Source: Pontibacter burrus (GTDB lineage Bacteria > Bacteroidota > Bacteroidia > Cytophagales > Hymenobacteraceae). From it: a stretch of 64,000 bases of DNA. The notes beneath the pieces were generated by a model that saw nothing but the letters and a program-made list of their open reading frames with translations, was not told the DNA's origin and searched no databases. Positions 34,789-43,522 of this stretch are shown one piece after another. Where the stretch lies: positions 372,001 through 436,000 of the forward strand of contig NZ_JAAGWD010000002.1 of NCBI RefSeq assembly GCF_010686685.1, written 5' to 3'. The position numbers and the translations under genes were made by a program. Position 1 is the first letter of the stretch. Each line of letters starts with the position of its first letter.

Positions 34789-36279
34789 ATGGATGGAAAA
34801 GAAGTAATTGTAATTGGCTCCGGCTTTTCTGGTTTAGCAGCAGCTACCAGCCTTGCCGATCTAGGGTATAAGGTAACTGTACTGGAAAAGAACAGTACGC
34901 CCGGTGGCCGCGCGCGCAGCTTCAGCGCAGAAGGTTTTACTTTTGATATGGGCCCCAGCTGGTACTGGATGCCCGACGTATTCGAAACATATTTCCGTAA
35001 GTTTGGCAAATCCACTGCCGACTATTATGACCTGAAACGTCTGGACCCGTCTTATACCGTGGTCTTTGGCGATAATGATTTTGTGGATGTACCTGCCTCG
35101 CTAGATGCGCTTAAGACGCTTTTCGAGAAATGGGAGCCAGGCGGTGCATCCGCTTTAGATAAGTTTTTAACGCAGGCTGCTTACAAATACGAAGTAGGCA
35201 TAAACCAGTTGGTTTACAAACCCGGGCGTTCACTCTCGGAGTTTATGAGCCTGCGTTTGCTGTTGGACGTGCTCCGGATGGATGTTTTCCAATCTTTTCA
35301 TAAGCACATCCGCCGTTATTTCAGCCACCCGCGCATTATCAAACTCATGGAGTTCCCGATCCTGTTTCTGGGAGCTCTACCCGAAAATACGCCTGCTCTT
35401 TATAGTTTAATGAACTATGCTGATATCAGCCTTGGTACCTGGTACCCGATGGGGGGCATGCACAAAATAATTGAAGGCATGGTGCAGCTGGCAGAAGAAA
35501 AGGGCGTAACGTTTAAGTATAACCAGGGTGTACAGCAGATTGAGGTAGCTCAGGGTGTCGCTACAACTATAGTTACCAGTTCCACCGCCTTTGAAGCCGA
35601 TGTTATAGTTGCCAGCGCCGATTATCACCATGTAGAAAAACAACTGTTGCCGCCGCAGTATCAAAGTTACTCCGATACGTACTGGGATACCCGCGTAATG
35701 GCGCCTTCATCATTGATCTTTTACCTGGGTATCAGTAAGCGCTTAAACAACCTGCGGCATCATAACCTGTTTTTTGATGAAGATTTCGGACCGCATGCCC
35801 GCGAGATTTACTCGAACCCGCAGTGGCCCACCAAACCTTTATTCTACGTTTCGGCGCCATCTGTAACCGACCCAAGCGTGGCTCCGGATGGCTGTGAGAA
35901 CTTGTTTATACTGATACCTGTAGCTCCTGGCCTGCAGGATACCGAAGAAATTCGGGAGAAATACTATAACCTGGTAATGGACCGGCTGGAGAAGCTGACC
36001 AACCAGGAAATCCGCTCAAGTGTGGTGTACAAGCGCAGCTACGCGCACAACGACTTTATACACGATTACAATGCCTTTAAGGGCAATGCTTATGGATTAG
36101 CAAACACCCTGCTGCAAACCGCATTGCTGAAACCTGCCTTAAAGAGCAAAAAAGTAAAGAACCTTTTCTATACCGGTCAGCTTACCGTGCCCGGTCCTGG
36201 AGTGCCGCCTTCTCTTATATCGGGGCAGGTAGTGGCTACAGAGATAGCCAAGGAATATAGGTTTCCCGTAACAGTTTGA
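34789..36279 (+). CDS. crtI: Phytoene desaturase CrtI
   Basis: A 496-residue FAD-dependent desaturase that turns phytoene into lycopene. The N-terminal FAD motif is VIVIGSGFSGLAAATSLADLG with ENxSTPGGRARSF-like continuation, followed by FDMGPSWYWMPDVFE. The C-terminal flavin motif is NLFYTGQLTVPGPGVPPSLISG. Only this one desaturase is present in the cluster. It lies between the sigma factor and crtB (24-base gap). Confidence 0.95.
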   Translation: MDGKEVIVIGSGFSGLAAATSLADLGYKVTVLEKNSTPGGRARSFSAEGFTFDMGPSWYWMPDVFETYFRKFGKSTADYYDLKRLDPSYTVVFGDNDFVDVPASLDALKTLFEKWEPGGASALDKFLTQAAYKYEVGINQLVYKPGRSLSEFMSLRLLLDVLRMDVFQSFHKHIRRYFSHPRIIKLMEFPILFLGALPENTPALYSLMNYADISLGTWYPMGGMHKIIEGMVQLAEEKGVTFKYNQGVQQIEVAQGVATTIVTSSTAFEADVIVASADYHHVEKQLLPPQYQSYSDTYWDTRVMAPSSLIFYLGISKRLNNLRHHNLFFDEDFGPHAREIYSNPQWPTKPLFYVSAPSVTDPSVAPDGCENLFILIPVAPGLQDTEEIREKYYNLVMDRLEKLTNQEIRSSVVYKRSYAHNDFIHDYNAFKGNAYGLANTLLQTALLKPALKSKKVKNLFYTGQLTVPGPGVPPSLISGQVVATEIAKEYRFPVTV

Positions 36280-36303
36280 TCAGCACCTACTACAGTTAAA
36301 ACT

Positions 36304-37137
36304 ATGGATTTATTTAAACAGACCTGCCTGAAGTGTAGCAAAGTAATTACAGAGGCATACAGCACTTCGTTTACCTTAGGTATCAAAACGCTGGACGCAA
36401 AATTCCATTTTCCGATCTATGCTATTTATGGTTTTGTGCGTTGTGCCGACGAGATTGTAGATACCTTCCATGAACATGACAAACAGGCGTTGTTGCAGGA
36501 GTTTAAAGAACAGACCTATAAAGCCATACAAACAGGCATAAGCCTGAACCCGGTGCTGCACGCGTTCCAGAGCGTGGTAAACGAGTATAAAATCGATTTA
36601 GTATACATAGAGGCCTTTCTGAAAAGCATGGAAATGGACCTGGACGAGCAGCAGTACGACCACCAGCTGTATGGCGATTATATTTATGGCTCAGCCGAAG
36701 TAGTAGGGTTGATGTGTTTGAAAGTTTTCTGCGAAGGCAATGATGAGCTTTTTGAAAAGCTGAAGAAACCAGCCTGCAGTTTGGGAGCCGCCTTTCAGAA
36801 AGTAAACTTTTTGCGCGACATGCAGAGCGATTACCTGGAGCGTGGTCGGGTTTATTTTCCTAAAGTAGAGTTTAAGCAGTTCGATAACATCAGCAAAGCT
36901 GAAATAGAAGCAGACATCTGCAAAGACTTTGAGGATGCATACAAAGGGATCATGCAGCTGCCCCGCTCAGCCAGGCTGGGCGTGTACCTGGCATACAAAT
37001 ACTACATGAAGCTATTCCGGAAGCTACAGGACCTACCTGCAACCCATATTCTAAGCAATCGCGTAAGAGTACCTGATAACACAAAGCTGGCCTTGCTTGT
37101 CAGTTCTTATGTAAGGTACCGGTTAAACGCGATCTGA
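36304..37137 (+). CDS. crtB: Phytoene synthase CrtB
   Basis: Condenses two GGPP to phytoene. It is 277 residues. The two aspartate-rich metal sites are CADEIVDTF (about residue 49) and NFLRDMQSDYLERGRVYFP (about residue 166), with TSFTLGIKTL near the start. It ends directly against the ATG of the next gene (TGA ATG), so translation is likely coupled. A GGPP synthase gene is not in the window. Confidence 0.95.
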   Translation: MDLFKQTCLKCSKVITEAYSTSFTLGIKTLDAKFHFPIYAIYGFVRCADEIVDTFHEHDKQALLQEFKEQTYKAIQTGISLNPVLHAFQSVVNEYKIDLVYIEAFLKSMEMDLDEQQYDHQLYGDYIYGSAEVVGLMCLKVFCEGNDELFEKLKKPACSLGAAFQKVNFLRDMQSDYLERGRVYFPKVEFKQFDNISKAEIEADICKDFEDAYKGIMQLPRSARLGVYLAYKYYMKLFRKLQDLPATHILSNRVRVPDNTKLALLVSSYVRYRLNAI

Positions 37138-37671
37138 ATGAATAAATTTACTTTACTTTTCCTGTTTCTGCTTTGTGCTATTATGGCGCAAGGGCTTAAT
37201 GTTACAAACTATAAACTGCCTGCGTTGCGTGCTGAGTACCTCGCTGCTAGTAAGGACGAAGATGCTGCCCGCGACTTTTATGCAAAAATGGAGAAGTACA
37301 CTGGCAAAGAGGCAGTGGTGCTCGGTTATAAAGCGGCATCCGAGGCTGTAATGGCTAAATATGTCTGGAACCCTTACTCCAAATTAAAGCACCTGAATGC
37401 TGCTACAGACCTGTTTTCAAAAGCTGTAGCGCTGAATGAGCAGAATCCGGAGATCCGTTTTCTGCGCTTTGTAGTGGAATCGCATGTGCCGGCTTACCTG
37501 AAGAAGAGCAACAACCTGGAGGAGGATAAAGCGATTGTGATAGAAAGCCTGAAGGATTACAAAACTGCAGGATTGCAGCCATCGCTGGCGCGTATTATGC
37601 GCGATTTTTTAGTGGCTAAAGACCGCTGCACCCCCGAAGAAAAGGCAATGCTGCAGAATCTGAGAATATAA
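37138..37671 (+). CDS. Exported protein of unknown function in carotenoid operon
   Basis: A 177-residue protein with an N-terminal hydrophobic signal (KFTLLFLFLLCAIMAQG). The rest is helical and TPR-like (AATDLFSKAVALNEQNPEIRFLRF). No family is recognised with certainty. Its ATG follows the crtB stop directly, and crtYcd comes 71 bases later, so it belongs to the carotenoid operon. A role in pigment delivery or membrane placement is only inferred from location. Confidence 0.8.
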   Translation: MNKFTLLFLFLLCAIMAQGLNVTNYKLPALRAEYLAASKDEDAARDFYAKMEKYTGKEAVVLGYKAASEAVMAKYVWNPYSKLKHLNAATDLFSKAVALNEQNPEIRFLRFVVESHVPAYLKKSNNLEEDKAIVIESLKDYKTAGLQPSLARIMRDFLVAKDRCTPEEKAMLQNLRI

Positions 37672-37694
37672 TGACTAATGATTAGGTGTCAACC

Positions 37695-37740
37695 TGCCAC
37701 CTATTCATAATTTTTAATTTTTAATTCATAATTAAAAAAC
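37695..37740. repeat. Family A repeat between unknown gene and crtYcd
   Basis: ATTCATAATTTTTAATTTTTAATTC-like units (in AATTCATAATT register) occur just before the GTG start of the cyclase gene. It is a partial copy with only right-arm orientation units. Confidence 0.5.
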
Positions 37741-37742
37741 CT

Positions 37743-38441
37743 GTGTACATCTATCTGTATCTGAACATTTTCACGATCCTGTTTCCATTGTTGCTGTCGT
37801 TCGACAGGAAAGTTTCGTTCTATAGAAACTGGCCTGCTCTGCTGCCGGCTATAGTTGTAAACGGCTTGTTCTTTATAGTTTGGGATTCGCTGTTCACAGA
37901 GAAAGGAGTGTGGGGATTTAACGATGAATGGCTGACAGGTATTTACATTGCTAACCTGCCATTAGAGGAAGTGCTGTTTTTTATAACGGTGCCTTATGCC
38001 TGCGTTTTTATTTACGATGTGCTGAACGCATATATCACCAAAGATCTGTTGCAGCCATATGCCAAAAGTATTGCCTTTATGCTGATTATGGTGTTGCCGG
38101 TTATAGCTGTTTTTAACATGGAGCGCTGGTACACTTCCGTTACATTTATGCTACTGGCTATCCTGCACCTGGTGCACCTGCGCTTTTTTGATACCCGCTA
38201 TCTTGGACGGTTTTATCTGGCTTATTTAGTGCACCTGGTGCCGTTTTTACTGGTAAATGGTGTGCTCACTTATCTGCCTGTAGTATGGTATAACAACGAC
38301 TACAACCTCGGGCTGCGCATCGTGTCTATACCAATAGAAGATAGCATGTATTCGATGCTGATGTTGCTGCTAACTATTTCAGTATATGAGGGGTTACGGC
38401 AACGGTTTAGTATAAAACAATATCAGCCCACAGTTGTATAA
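37743..38441 (+). CDS. Fused CrtYc/CrtYd-type lycopene cyclase
   Basis: A 232-residue integral membrane cyclase that closes the ends of lycopene into beta-ionone rings. Two half-proteins are visible: the first has PLEEVLFFITVPYACVFIYD (about residue 79), the second has the corresponding PIEDSMYSMLMLLL (about residue 200). About seven hydrophobic spans fit the fungal/actinobacterial CrtYcd fold rather than the plant-type CrtY/L. The start codon is GTG. It comes before ispH by 7 bases. Confidence 0.9.
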   Translation: MYIYLYLNIFTILFPLLLSFDRKVSFYRNWPALLPAIVVNGLFFIVWDSLFTEKGVWGFNDEWLTGIYIANLPLEEVLFFITVPYACVFIYDVLNAYITKDLLQPYAKSIAFMLIMVLPVIAVFNMERWYTSVTFMLLAILHLVHLRFFDTRYLGRFYLAYLVHLVPFLLVNGVLTYLPVVWYNNDYNLGLRIVSIPIEDSMYSMLMLLLTISVYEGLRQRFSIKQYQPTVV

Positions 38442-38448
38442 CTTGTAT

Positions 38449-39294
38449 ATGCAGCGCCTGAACGTAACTATAGATGCCAACTCCGGATTTTGCTTTGGAG
38501 TAGTGTATGCCATCCAGATGGCAGAAGACATACTGGCGGAGCAGGGCTATCTGTATTGCCTCGGCGACATTGTGCATAACGATGTGGAAGTGGAGAGGCT
38601 GCAGCAGCGCGGCCTGCGCATTATAGATCATCAGCAGTTGCGTGAACTGCACCACGAAGCCGTACTGATACGTGCACACGGCGAACCTCCCGAGACTTAC
38701 CAGGTTGCGATGCAGAATAACCTGACCCTGATCGATGCCAGCTGCCCGGTGGTGCTCAAGCTGCAGAACCGTATCAAATCATCTTACGACAAGAGCGAGC
38801 AGATTTATATTTATGGCAAGCACGGCCATGCAGAAGTACTCGGTTTGCTAGGACAGACAAGCAACAATGCCGTAGTTTTCGAGAACATGGAAGAACTGCT
38901 GCAACACGAGCTGCCACCAAAAATTACACTCTACAGCCAGACAACGAAAAGCACCGACAGTTTCTATAACATCAAAAATCAGTTAGAGGCCAAAGGATTT
39001 GAAGTAGATGCCAACGACACCATTTGCCGCCAAGTCTCGAACAGGGATAAAGAGCTACGTAGCTTTGCTGCTAAATTCGATAAAGTGATTTTTGTTTCAG
39101 GTACCAAATCGTCGAATGGCAGGGTGCTGTACGAGGTGTGTAAAAACACGAACCCGAATACCTATTTTATTTCCAAAGCTGAAGAACTGCAGCCGGAGTG
39201 GTTTGCTACAGGTGATACGGTCGGCATTTGCGGGGCAACCTCCACACCCATGTGGCTGATGGAACAGGTGCGTGATGAACTCGTGAAACTATAG
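38449..39294 (+). CDS. ispH: 4-hydroxy-3-methylbut-2-enyl diphosphate reductase
   Basis: Last enzyme of the MEP pathway; a [4Fe-4S] reductase producing IPP and DMAPP. It is 281 residues from the ATG at 38449; an in-frame TTG at 38434 is not needed. The three cluster cysteines are in SGFCFGVVYAI (near 13), ASCPVVLKL (near 95) and TICRQVSNR (near 188). Its place inside the carotenoid operon supplies isoprenoid precursors. The stop codon is part of CTATAG. Confidence 0.95.
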   Translation: MQRLNVTIDANSGFCFGVVYAIQMAEDILAEQGYLYCLGDIVHNDVEVERLQQRGLRIIDHQQLRELHHEAVLIRAHGEPPETYQVAMQNNLTLIDASCPVVLKLQNRIKSSYDKSEQIYIYGKHGHAEVLGLLGQTSNNAVVFENMEELLQHELPPKITLYSQTTKSTDSFYNIKNQLEAKGFEVDANDTICRQVSNRDKELRSFAAKFDKVIFVSGTKSSNGRVLYEVCKNTNPNTYFISKAEELQPEWFATGDTVGICGATSTPMWLMEQVRDELVKL

Positions 39295-39392
39295 TTTATA
39301 GTTGCTTCTGGTAAGATTCAGCTCCGGAATTAACAATACATATCACGATCGTAGTGCTACCTGATACGAAATACGTTAAAAGCAAAACCAAC

Positions 39393-40082
39393 ATGGCAAT
39401 TGTGCGGAAAGACATACGCGGCATTCTGATTGCAGCAACTATAGTTGTCTGCTGGGCCGGCTTGTTGGCTTATCTCTTAACTTCCTATCCGGTAAACTAT
39501 AGTTCTCCGTTTACTTACATGTTTATGCTGGTGCAAACGCACTTATACACAGGGTTATTTATAACTGCACACGATGCCATGCATGGCGTAGCTGCACCCG
39601 GCAGACCCAAGTTAAATAAAACGATAGGTACTGTTACTGCACTACTTTTTGCTTATAACTGGTATCCTCGACTGCTGCCGCGTCACCATCAGCACCATAA
39701 GTTTGTAGCCACCAGTCAGGATCCTGATTACCATCATGGTTCTTTCTGGCCCTGGTATTTCAGTTTCCTGAAACAATACATTACCTGGTGGCAACTGCTG
39801 CTGATGGCGTTAACGTTTAATGTGCTGCAACTTTTCTTCCCCACAGAAAATGTGATCCTGTTCTGGATGTTGCCAGCTATAGTTGCTACGTTCCAGCTTT
39901 TCTATTTTGGTACGTACCAACCTCACCGCGGCGAGCACACTGCTGATAATCCGCATAAGTCCACAACGCAGTCTAAAAACCATGTGTGGGCGTTTGTGAG
40001 CTGCTACTTTTTCGGGTATCACTACGAGCACCACGATAAGCCTTACCTGCCTTGGTGGCAGCTTTACAAAGCCAAACTATAG
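39393..40082 (+). CDS. crtW: Beta-carotene ketolase CrtW
   Basis: A 229-residue membrane di-iron ketolase that adds 4-keto groups to beta-ionone rings. Histidine clusters are ITAHDAMHG (about 58), HHQHHKF (about 93), QPHRGEH (about 184) and GYHYEHHDKPYLPWW (about 210), as in CrtW. With CrtZ it can make astaxanthin from beta-carotene. The ATG at 39393 is preferred; an in-frame GTG at 39354 would add 13 residues. The stop codon is formed by CTATAG. Confidence 0.9.
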   Translation: MAIVRKDIRGILIAATIVVCWAGLLAYLLTSYPVNYSSPFTYMFMLVQTHLYTGLFITAHDAMHGVAAPGRPKLNKTIGTVTALLFAYNWYPRLLPRHHQHHKFVATSQDPDYHHGSFWPWYFSFLKQYITWWQLLLMALTFNVLQLFFPTENVILFWMLPAIVATFQLFYFGTYQPHRGEHTADNPHKSTTQSKNHVWAFVSCYFFGYHYEHHDKPYLPWWQLYKAKL

Positions 40083-40133
40083 TTACGCGAATTTGTATTT
40101 TGTTTTTAAATTATTGCATGCAACAGTAGCTAA

Positions 40134-40194
40134 AGGGTGTGCGTAATAGGGTAGAACTTTCTCATAAATTCTACATCAATACACACTTCACCCT
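40134..40194 (+). promoter_or_regulatory. Nested hairpin in leader of the beta-barrel gene
   Basis: Outer pairing AGGGTG/CACCCT encloses an inner GTAGAA/TTCTAC stem. It lies 15 bases before the start at 40209 and may be a structured leader. Its function is unknown. Confidence 0.35.
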
Positions 40195-40208
40195 GTTACT
40201 GCATCCCT

Positions 40209-40805
40209 ATGCGTTTATCTAAACTAACTATAGTTCTTTTGCTGTTGCTGTGCCTTTTTTCGGGCAGTAATAGTTTTGCCAATGGCTACGATCGCTTTCA
40301 GAACGGAGCCAATAAAGACCCCAATAACTTTAAAGCAGGCATTAGCTTTGTCTGGCTATCAGACTATGACAGCCAGGGCCTGATGTTCAGCAACAAGTTC
40401 GGGCATTACTTTGGAGAGCGTTTCTCGCTTGGCTTAAATGTAGGCATGCTGACAGCCTCCCGCTATGATGAAGGAAAGCAGATCTTCTCCATCAAGAACA
40501 CCTTTTACATGGGTACCCTGGAAGCCGGTTTTGATGTGATCAGCAACGAAATGGTAACGCTGCGTCTGGGAGCAGGCGGCACAGCACGCCGTCGGAACGA
40601 AATTAACTCTGAGCCCGAAGACCAGGGAACTGTGGATGGCTCTGTGGTGCACATCAAAACATCGGACGTCGGCTTTAACGGCTTCTTGGAAAACGACTTC
40701 AGTTTTCTGCGCAGCGGTATAGTTGGCGGCCGTATCGATTACTTTTACTACTCCAGCGGCACGCCGGTCTTTGCAATAGGCCTGCATGTCGGCTTTAAGT
40801 TTTAG
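40209..40805 (+). CDS. Small outer-membrane beta-barrel protein, unknown role
   Basis: A 198-residue exported protein (signal ending SNSFA). The chain is rich in alternating aromatic/hydrophobic strands and glycine (FKAGISFVWLSDYDSQG, SLGLNVGMLTASR) and ends in FAIGLHVGFKF, with a terminal phenylalanine, a barrel insertion signal. A small porin-like or OprF-like barrel is likely, but no specific family is recognised. It follows crtW by 126 bases and ends at its own terminator. Confidence 0.75.
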   Translation: MRLSKLTIVLLLLLCLFSGSNSFANGYDRFQNGANKDPNNFKAGISFVWLSDYDSQGLMFSNKFGHYFGERFSLGLNVGMLTASRYDEGKQIFSIKNTFYMGTLEAGFDVISNEMVTLRLGAGGTARRRNEINSEPEDQGTVDGSVVHIKTSDVGFNGFLENDFSFLRSGIVGGRIDYFYYSSGTPVFAIGLHVGFKF

Positions 40806-40817
40806 AACAAGACAAAT

Positions 40818-40847
40818 AAAAAAGGGAGCTCCAGGGCTCCCTTTTTT
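40818..40847. terminator. Bidirectional intrinsic terminator
   Basis: AAAAAAGGGAGC/GCTCCCTTTTTT stem with a 6-base loop, between convergent genes; T-runs on both strands. It is followed by TATAGTT. Confidence 0.9.
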
Positions 40848-40861
40848 ATTTTATAGTTGGC

Positions 40862-41212
40862 TTACTGATGTGCGCCTTTTTTGCAGCAATCATCCAGCTT
40901 GTTATATGCGCGATCCTGAGCAGGTAATTCATCAGCATCATATCCTACCGCCGTTACGGCCTTTTTAATCTTGTTTGCATCCGTTTTACGGGCATCAAAA
41001 GTTACGGTCAGCATTTTGGAGTCAACATCCAAAGAAGATGACTTAACACCTTTTTCGTAGGCCATTGCCTTCTCCAGTGTAGTTTTGCACATGTCGCATA
41101 CAGCCGAAGTTTTGATCTTGATGGTCTGCTGGTTGTTATTCTGCGCTTGTGTTGCAACGATACTTACCAGTGCAAGCACCATGGAGAGCAGGAGTACTTT
41201 TAACTTGTTCAT
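40862..41212 (-). CDS. Periplasmic heavy-metal-associated (HMA) domain protein
   Basis: A 116-residue exported protein (signal ending ATQAQ). The HMA domain (about 30-95) has the metal-binding loop SAVCDMCKTTLE with CxxC near residues 39-42. A second cysteine pair, DDCCKKG, is at the C-terminus. This suggests a copper-type soft-metal chaperone in the periplasm. It is the last gene of a three-gene minus run with the TonB receptor and the HYC_CC_PP-like protein. Confidence 0.88.
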   Translation of the reverse strand: MNKLKVLLLSMVLALVSIVATQAQNNNQQTIKIKTSAVCDMCKTTLEKAMAYEKGVKSSSLDVDSKMLTVTFDARKTDANKIKKAVTAVGYDADELPAQDRAYNKLDDCCKKGAHQ

Positions 41213-41238
41213 GTTTTAGTTTGAGATTATAGTTAGGT

Positions 41239-43443
41239 TTAATTTATTCTGAATCTAAGGCCGGCATATATCACTCTGCCAGCAATCGGGCCCCATACCA
41301 TGCTGGCATCAAAATCAGGGCCAAACGGGTTAGAGGCACCAACTATAGGCGACGGTTGCCTGTAATTTAGTAAATTCTCTACGCCGCTGTATAGTTCCCA
41401 ACGTTTGAATGCACGCGATATTTGGCCGTTCACCACAAAAAATGCATCCGATTTTTCGGCTAGCTCCGCACTGTGGTGGGTGCCGGCATGCGCCAGCGGC
41501 ATTATACCGAAATACTGGGTAGTAAGGTCAGCGCGCCATTTATCAAACGGTGTGGCAAAGCCCAGATTCACAAAAAAGCGGTGTTCCGGTATCATTGGTT
41601 TACGGCGCAGGTCGCCGTTGTAGGTTGCCTGCACATCGTAGTACTTGTAAGCTGCTTTTACATCAAAACCTTTCAGCACCTCGTACTGCAGTTCTGCCTG
41701 AAAGCTGCTTGCAAATGATCTGCCATCCAGGTTGTAAAATCTCACCTGGTTAGGAGTGGAGTACATATCGGCTACTACCTGGTTCCGGAATGTGGTATAG
41801 TAGTAGTCTGTGATAAAGGCGCCAGGTCTGCCGCCCAGTTCGAAATATTGGGTAAATGAGCCACCAATGTTCCAGGCTTCTTCTGGCTGCAGCTGTTCTG
41901 TAAACACAAAGTTGCGGGAGCTTACCAGGCTGGCAGTGTTCTCGGCAATCGGGTTGGCCACTCTAAAGCCTTTACCGGCGGCCAGTCTGAAGATGGTATT
42001 CTGGGTTGCATCGAACTTCACATTCAGGCGAGGGGAGAAAACAGTGCCGTACAGGTTATGAAAATCGGCGCGGCCACCAGCAACTATAGTTAAGTTGCTA
42101 AGATTGTTGTAGATGTACTCCAGGAAAGCGCCTGGTACATGTTCGGTGCGCTTAAATACTGCTCCTGCCAGTTCTTCCTCAACATCATCATAAGTATAGC
42201 TCAAGCCGGCTTTGTAAGTATGGCCTGTGTGCCCGATGATGGATTGGAAAATCAACCGGAGGTTTGCATTCTGTTGGCTGCCATCGTACTCCCGTCTGCC
42301 ATATTTCGAGTCGAATTCATGATGGGATGCTGAACTGATTAACCCGATGCTCTGGTAAGGCTTGCCATCAAAAGTGTAGGATGTTTTATTGTAGCCTGAG
42401 ATGCGCTCCGTCTCGGATGTGGTGCCATAGTATAGTTCAGATCCTTTCTCAAAATCCATTTGCCCGCCCAAGCGGTCTTCTCGTAGCGCGTTCACTCCAA
42501 ACTCCGACACCCAGTTGCCGTTGCTGTATTTCCATTTGTTGTACACGTTGTACTGGCTGTTCAGCGGCAGATCCATAAAACCATCGTTGTTGCGGTCGGA
42601 GCGGTGGTGCAGTTGCGCGGTATGTAGCAGCAGGGCAGTAGACCACTGCTTGTTTACTTGCACCCCAATATTCACATTGGCATCGAACTTAGCCTGGCTG
42701 TTGCCATACAGGTTTACATACAGGCGCTCTGCTTTCTCCGGGTCTTTCAGTTTCACATTCACCTGTCCTGAAATCGACTCATAGCCATTCAGCACAGAAC
42801 CCATACCTTTTATGATGTCAATCGACTCTATAAAAGTGCCCGATAAATAATTAAGCCTGAATGGAGTAGCCAGGCCCTGTAGCGCTGGCACGTTATCAGT
42901 GGTTAGCAGGGTGTAAGCGCCATCCAGCCCCAACATCTGTATCTGTTTGGCTCCGGAAACGGCATCGGTAGTGGAGACCTCTACAGAAGCATTCGTCTCA
43001 AAACTCTCCGCCAGGTTGCAGCATGCCGATTTTTCCAGGTCGCGGGTGGTGATGATCTGAGAATTGGTGGTGGTAAGTGCTGAGTAGCGTGTTTGTTGGC
43101 CTTCTACTACCACTTCCTTTAAATTGCTGTTAGGCTGCAGGGTAACTATAACCGACTGCTTGCCGGCCACATTTATTATTTGCTGCACATAGCCCACATA
43201 GCTCACTACAATCTCGGAGGTTAGGGAATCCGGGAAAGTAAGTGTGAAATTGCCATTCGCATTGGTTGTAGTGGCGTGTGTGGTGCCTTTCCAGGCTATG
43301 CTGGCACCGATAATGGGCTGGCCCGGGTTAGCAGCATCGGTAACCTGGCCTGTAAGCTGCTGCGCTGCCGCAGGAATAGCTGCAACTATAAACAGCAGCA
43401 AGGGCAGTAAATAAAAACTATAGTTTCTGAAATGGGATTTCAT
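41239..43443 (-). CDS. TonB-dependent outer membrane receptor, metal-module type
   Basis: A 734-residue receptor from the ATG at 43443 (MKSHFRNYSFYLL), with a signal peptide ending AAAQ. An N-terminal carboxypeptidase-regulatory-like domain (QLTGQVTDAANPGQPIIGA, about 28-110) is followed by the plug (about 115-230) and a barrel ending in VIYAGLRFRIN. The plug start has a cysteine pair, LEKSACCNLAESFETN, unusual in TonB receptors and echoing the cysteine pairs of both neighbours. The substrate may be copper or another soft metal, inferred from the HMA and CC proteins beside it. Confidence 0.88.
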   Translation of the reverse strand: MKSHFRNYSFYLLPLLLFIVAAIPAAAQQLTGQVTDAANPGQPIIGASIAWKGTTHATTTNANGNFTLTFPDSLTSEIVVSYVGYVQQIINVAGKQSVIVTLQPNSNLKEVVVEGQQTRYSALTTTNSQIITTRDLEKSACCNLAESFETNASVEVSTTDAVSGAKQIQMLGLDGAYTLLTTDNVPALQGLATPFRLNYLSGTFIESIDIIKGMGSVLNGYESISGQVNVKLKDPEKAERLYVNLYGNSQAKFDANVNIGVQVNKQWSTALLLHTAQLHHRSDRNNDGFMDLPLNSQYNVYNKWKYSNGNWVSEFGVNALREDRLGGQMDFEKGSELYYGTTSETERISGYNKTSYTFDGKPYQSIGLISSASHHEFDSKYGRREYDGSQQNANLRLIFQSIIGHTGHTYKAGLSYTYDDVEEELAGAVFKRTEHVPGAFLEYIYNNLSNLTIVAGGRADFHNLYGTVFSPRLNVKFDATQNTIFRLAAGKGFRVANPIAENTASLVSSRNFVFTEQLQPEEAWNIGGSFTQYFELGGRPGAFITDYYYTTFRNQVVADMYSTPNQVRFYNLDGRSFASSFQAELQYEVLKGFDVKAAYKYYDVQATYNGDLRRKPMIPEHRFFVNLGFATPFDKWRADLTTQYFGIMPLAHAGTHHSAELAEKSDAFFVVNGQISRAFKRWELYSGVENLLNYRQPSPIVGASNPFGPDFDASMVWGPIAGRVIYAGLRFRIN

Positions 43444-43522
43444 GGGAAATATAAACCTGAAAGTTTGAACACAAGGGAGCAACAGCTGCCGTCGGGGCAA
43501 CTATTAAAGTGTAAAACCAGGT

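Noticed and set aside
39354..39392. GTG start extending crtW by 13 residues
   Set aside because: The extra residues are not membrane-like and the ATG at 39393 fits the family; the longer form cannot be ruled out.
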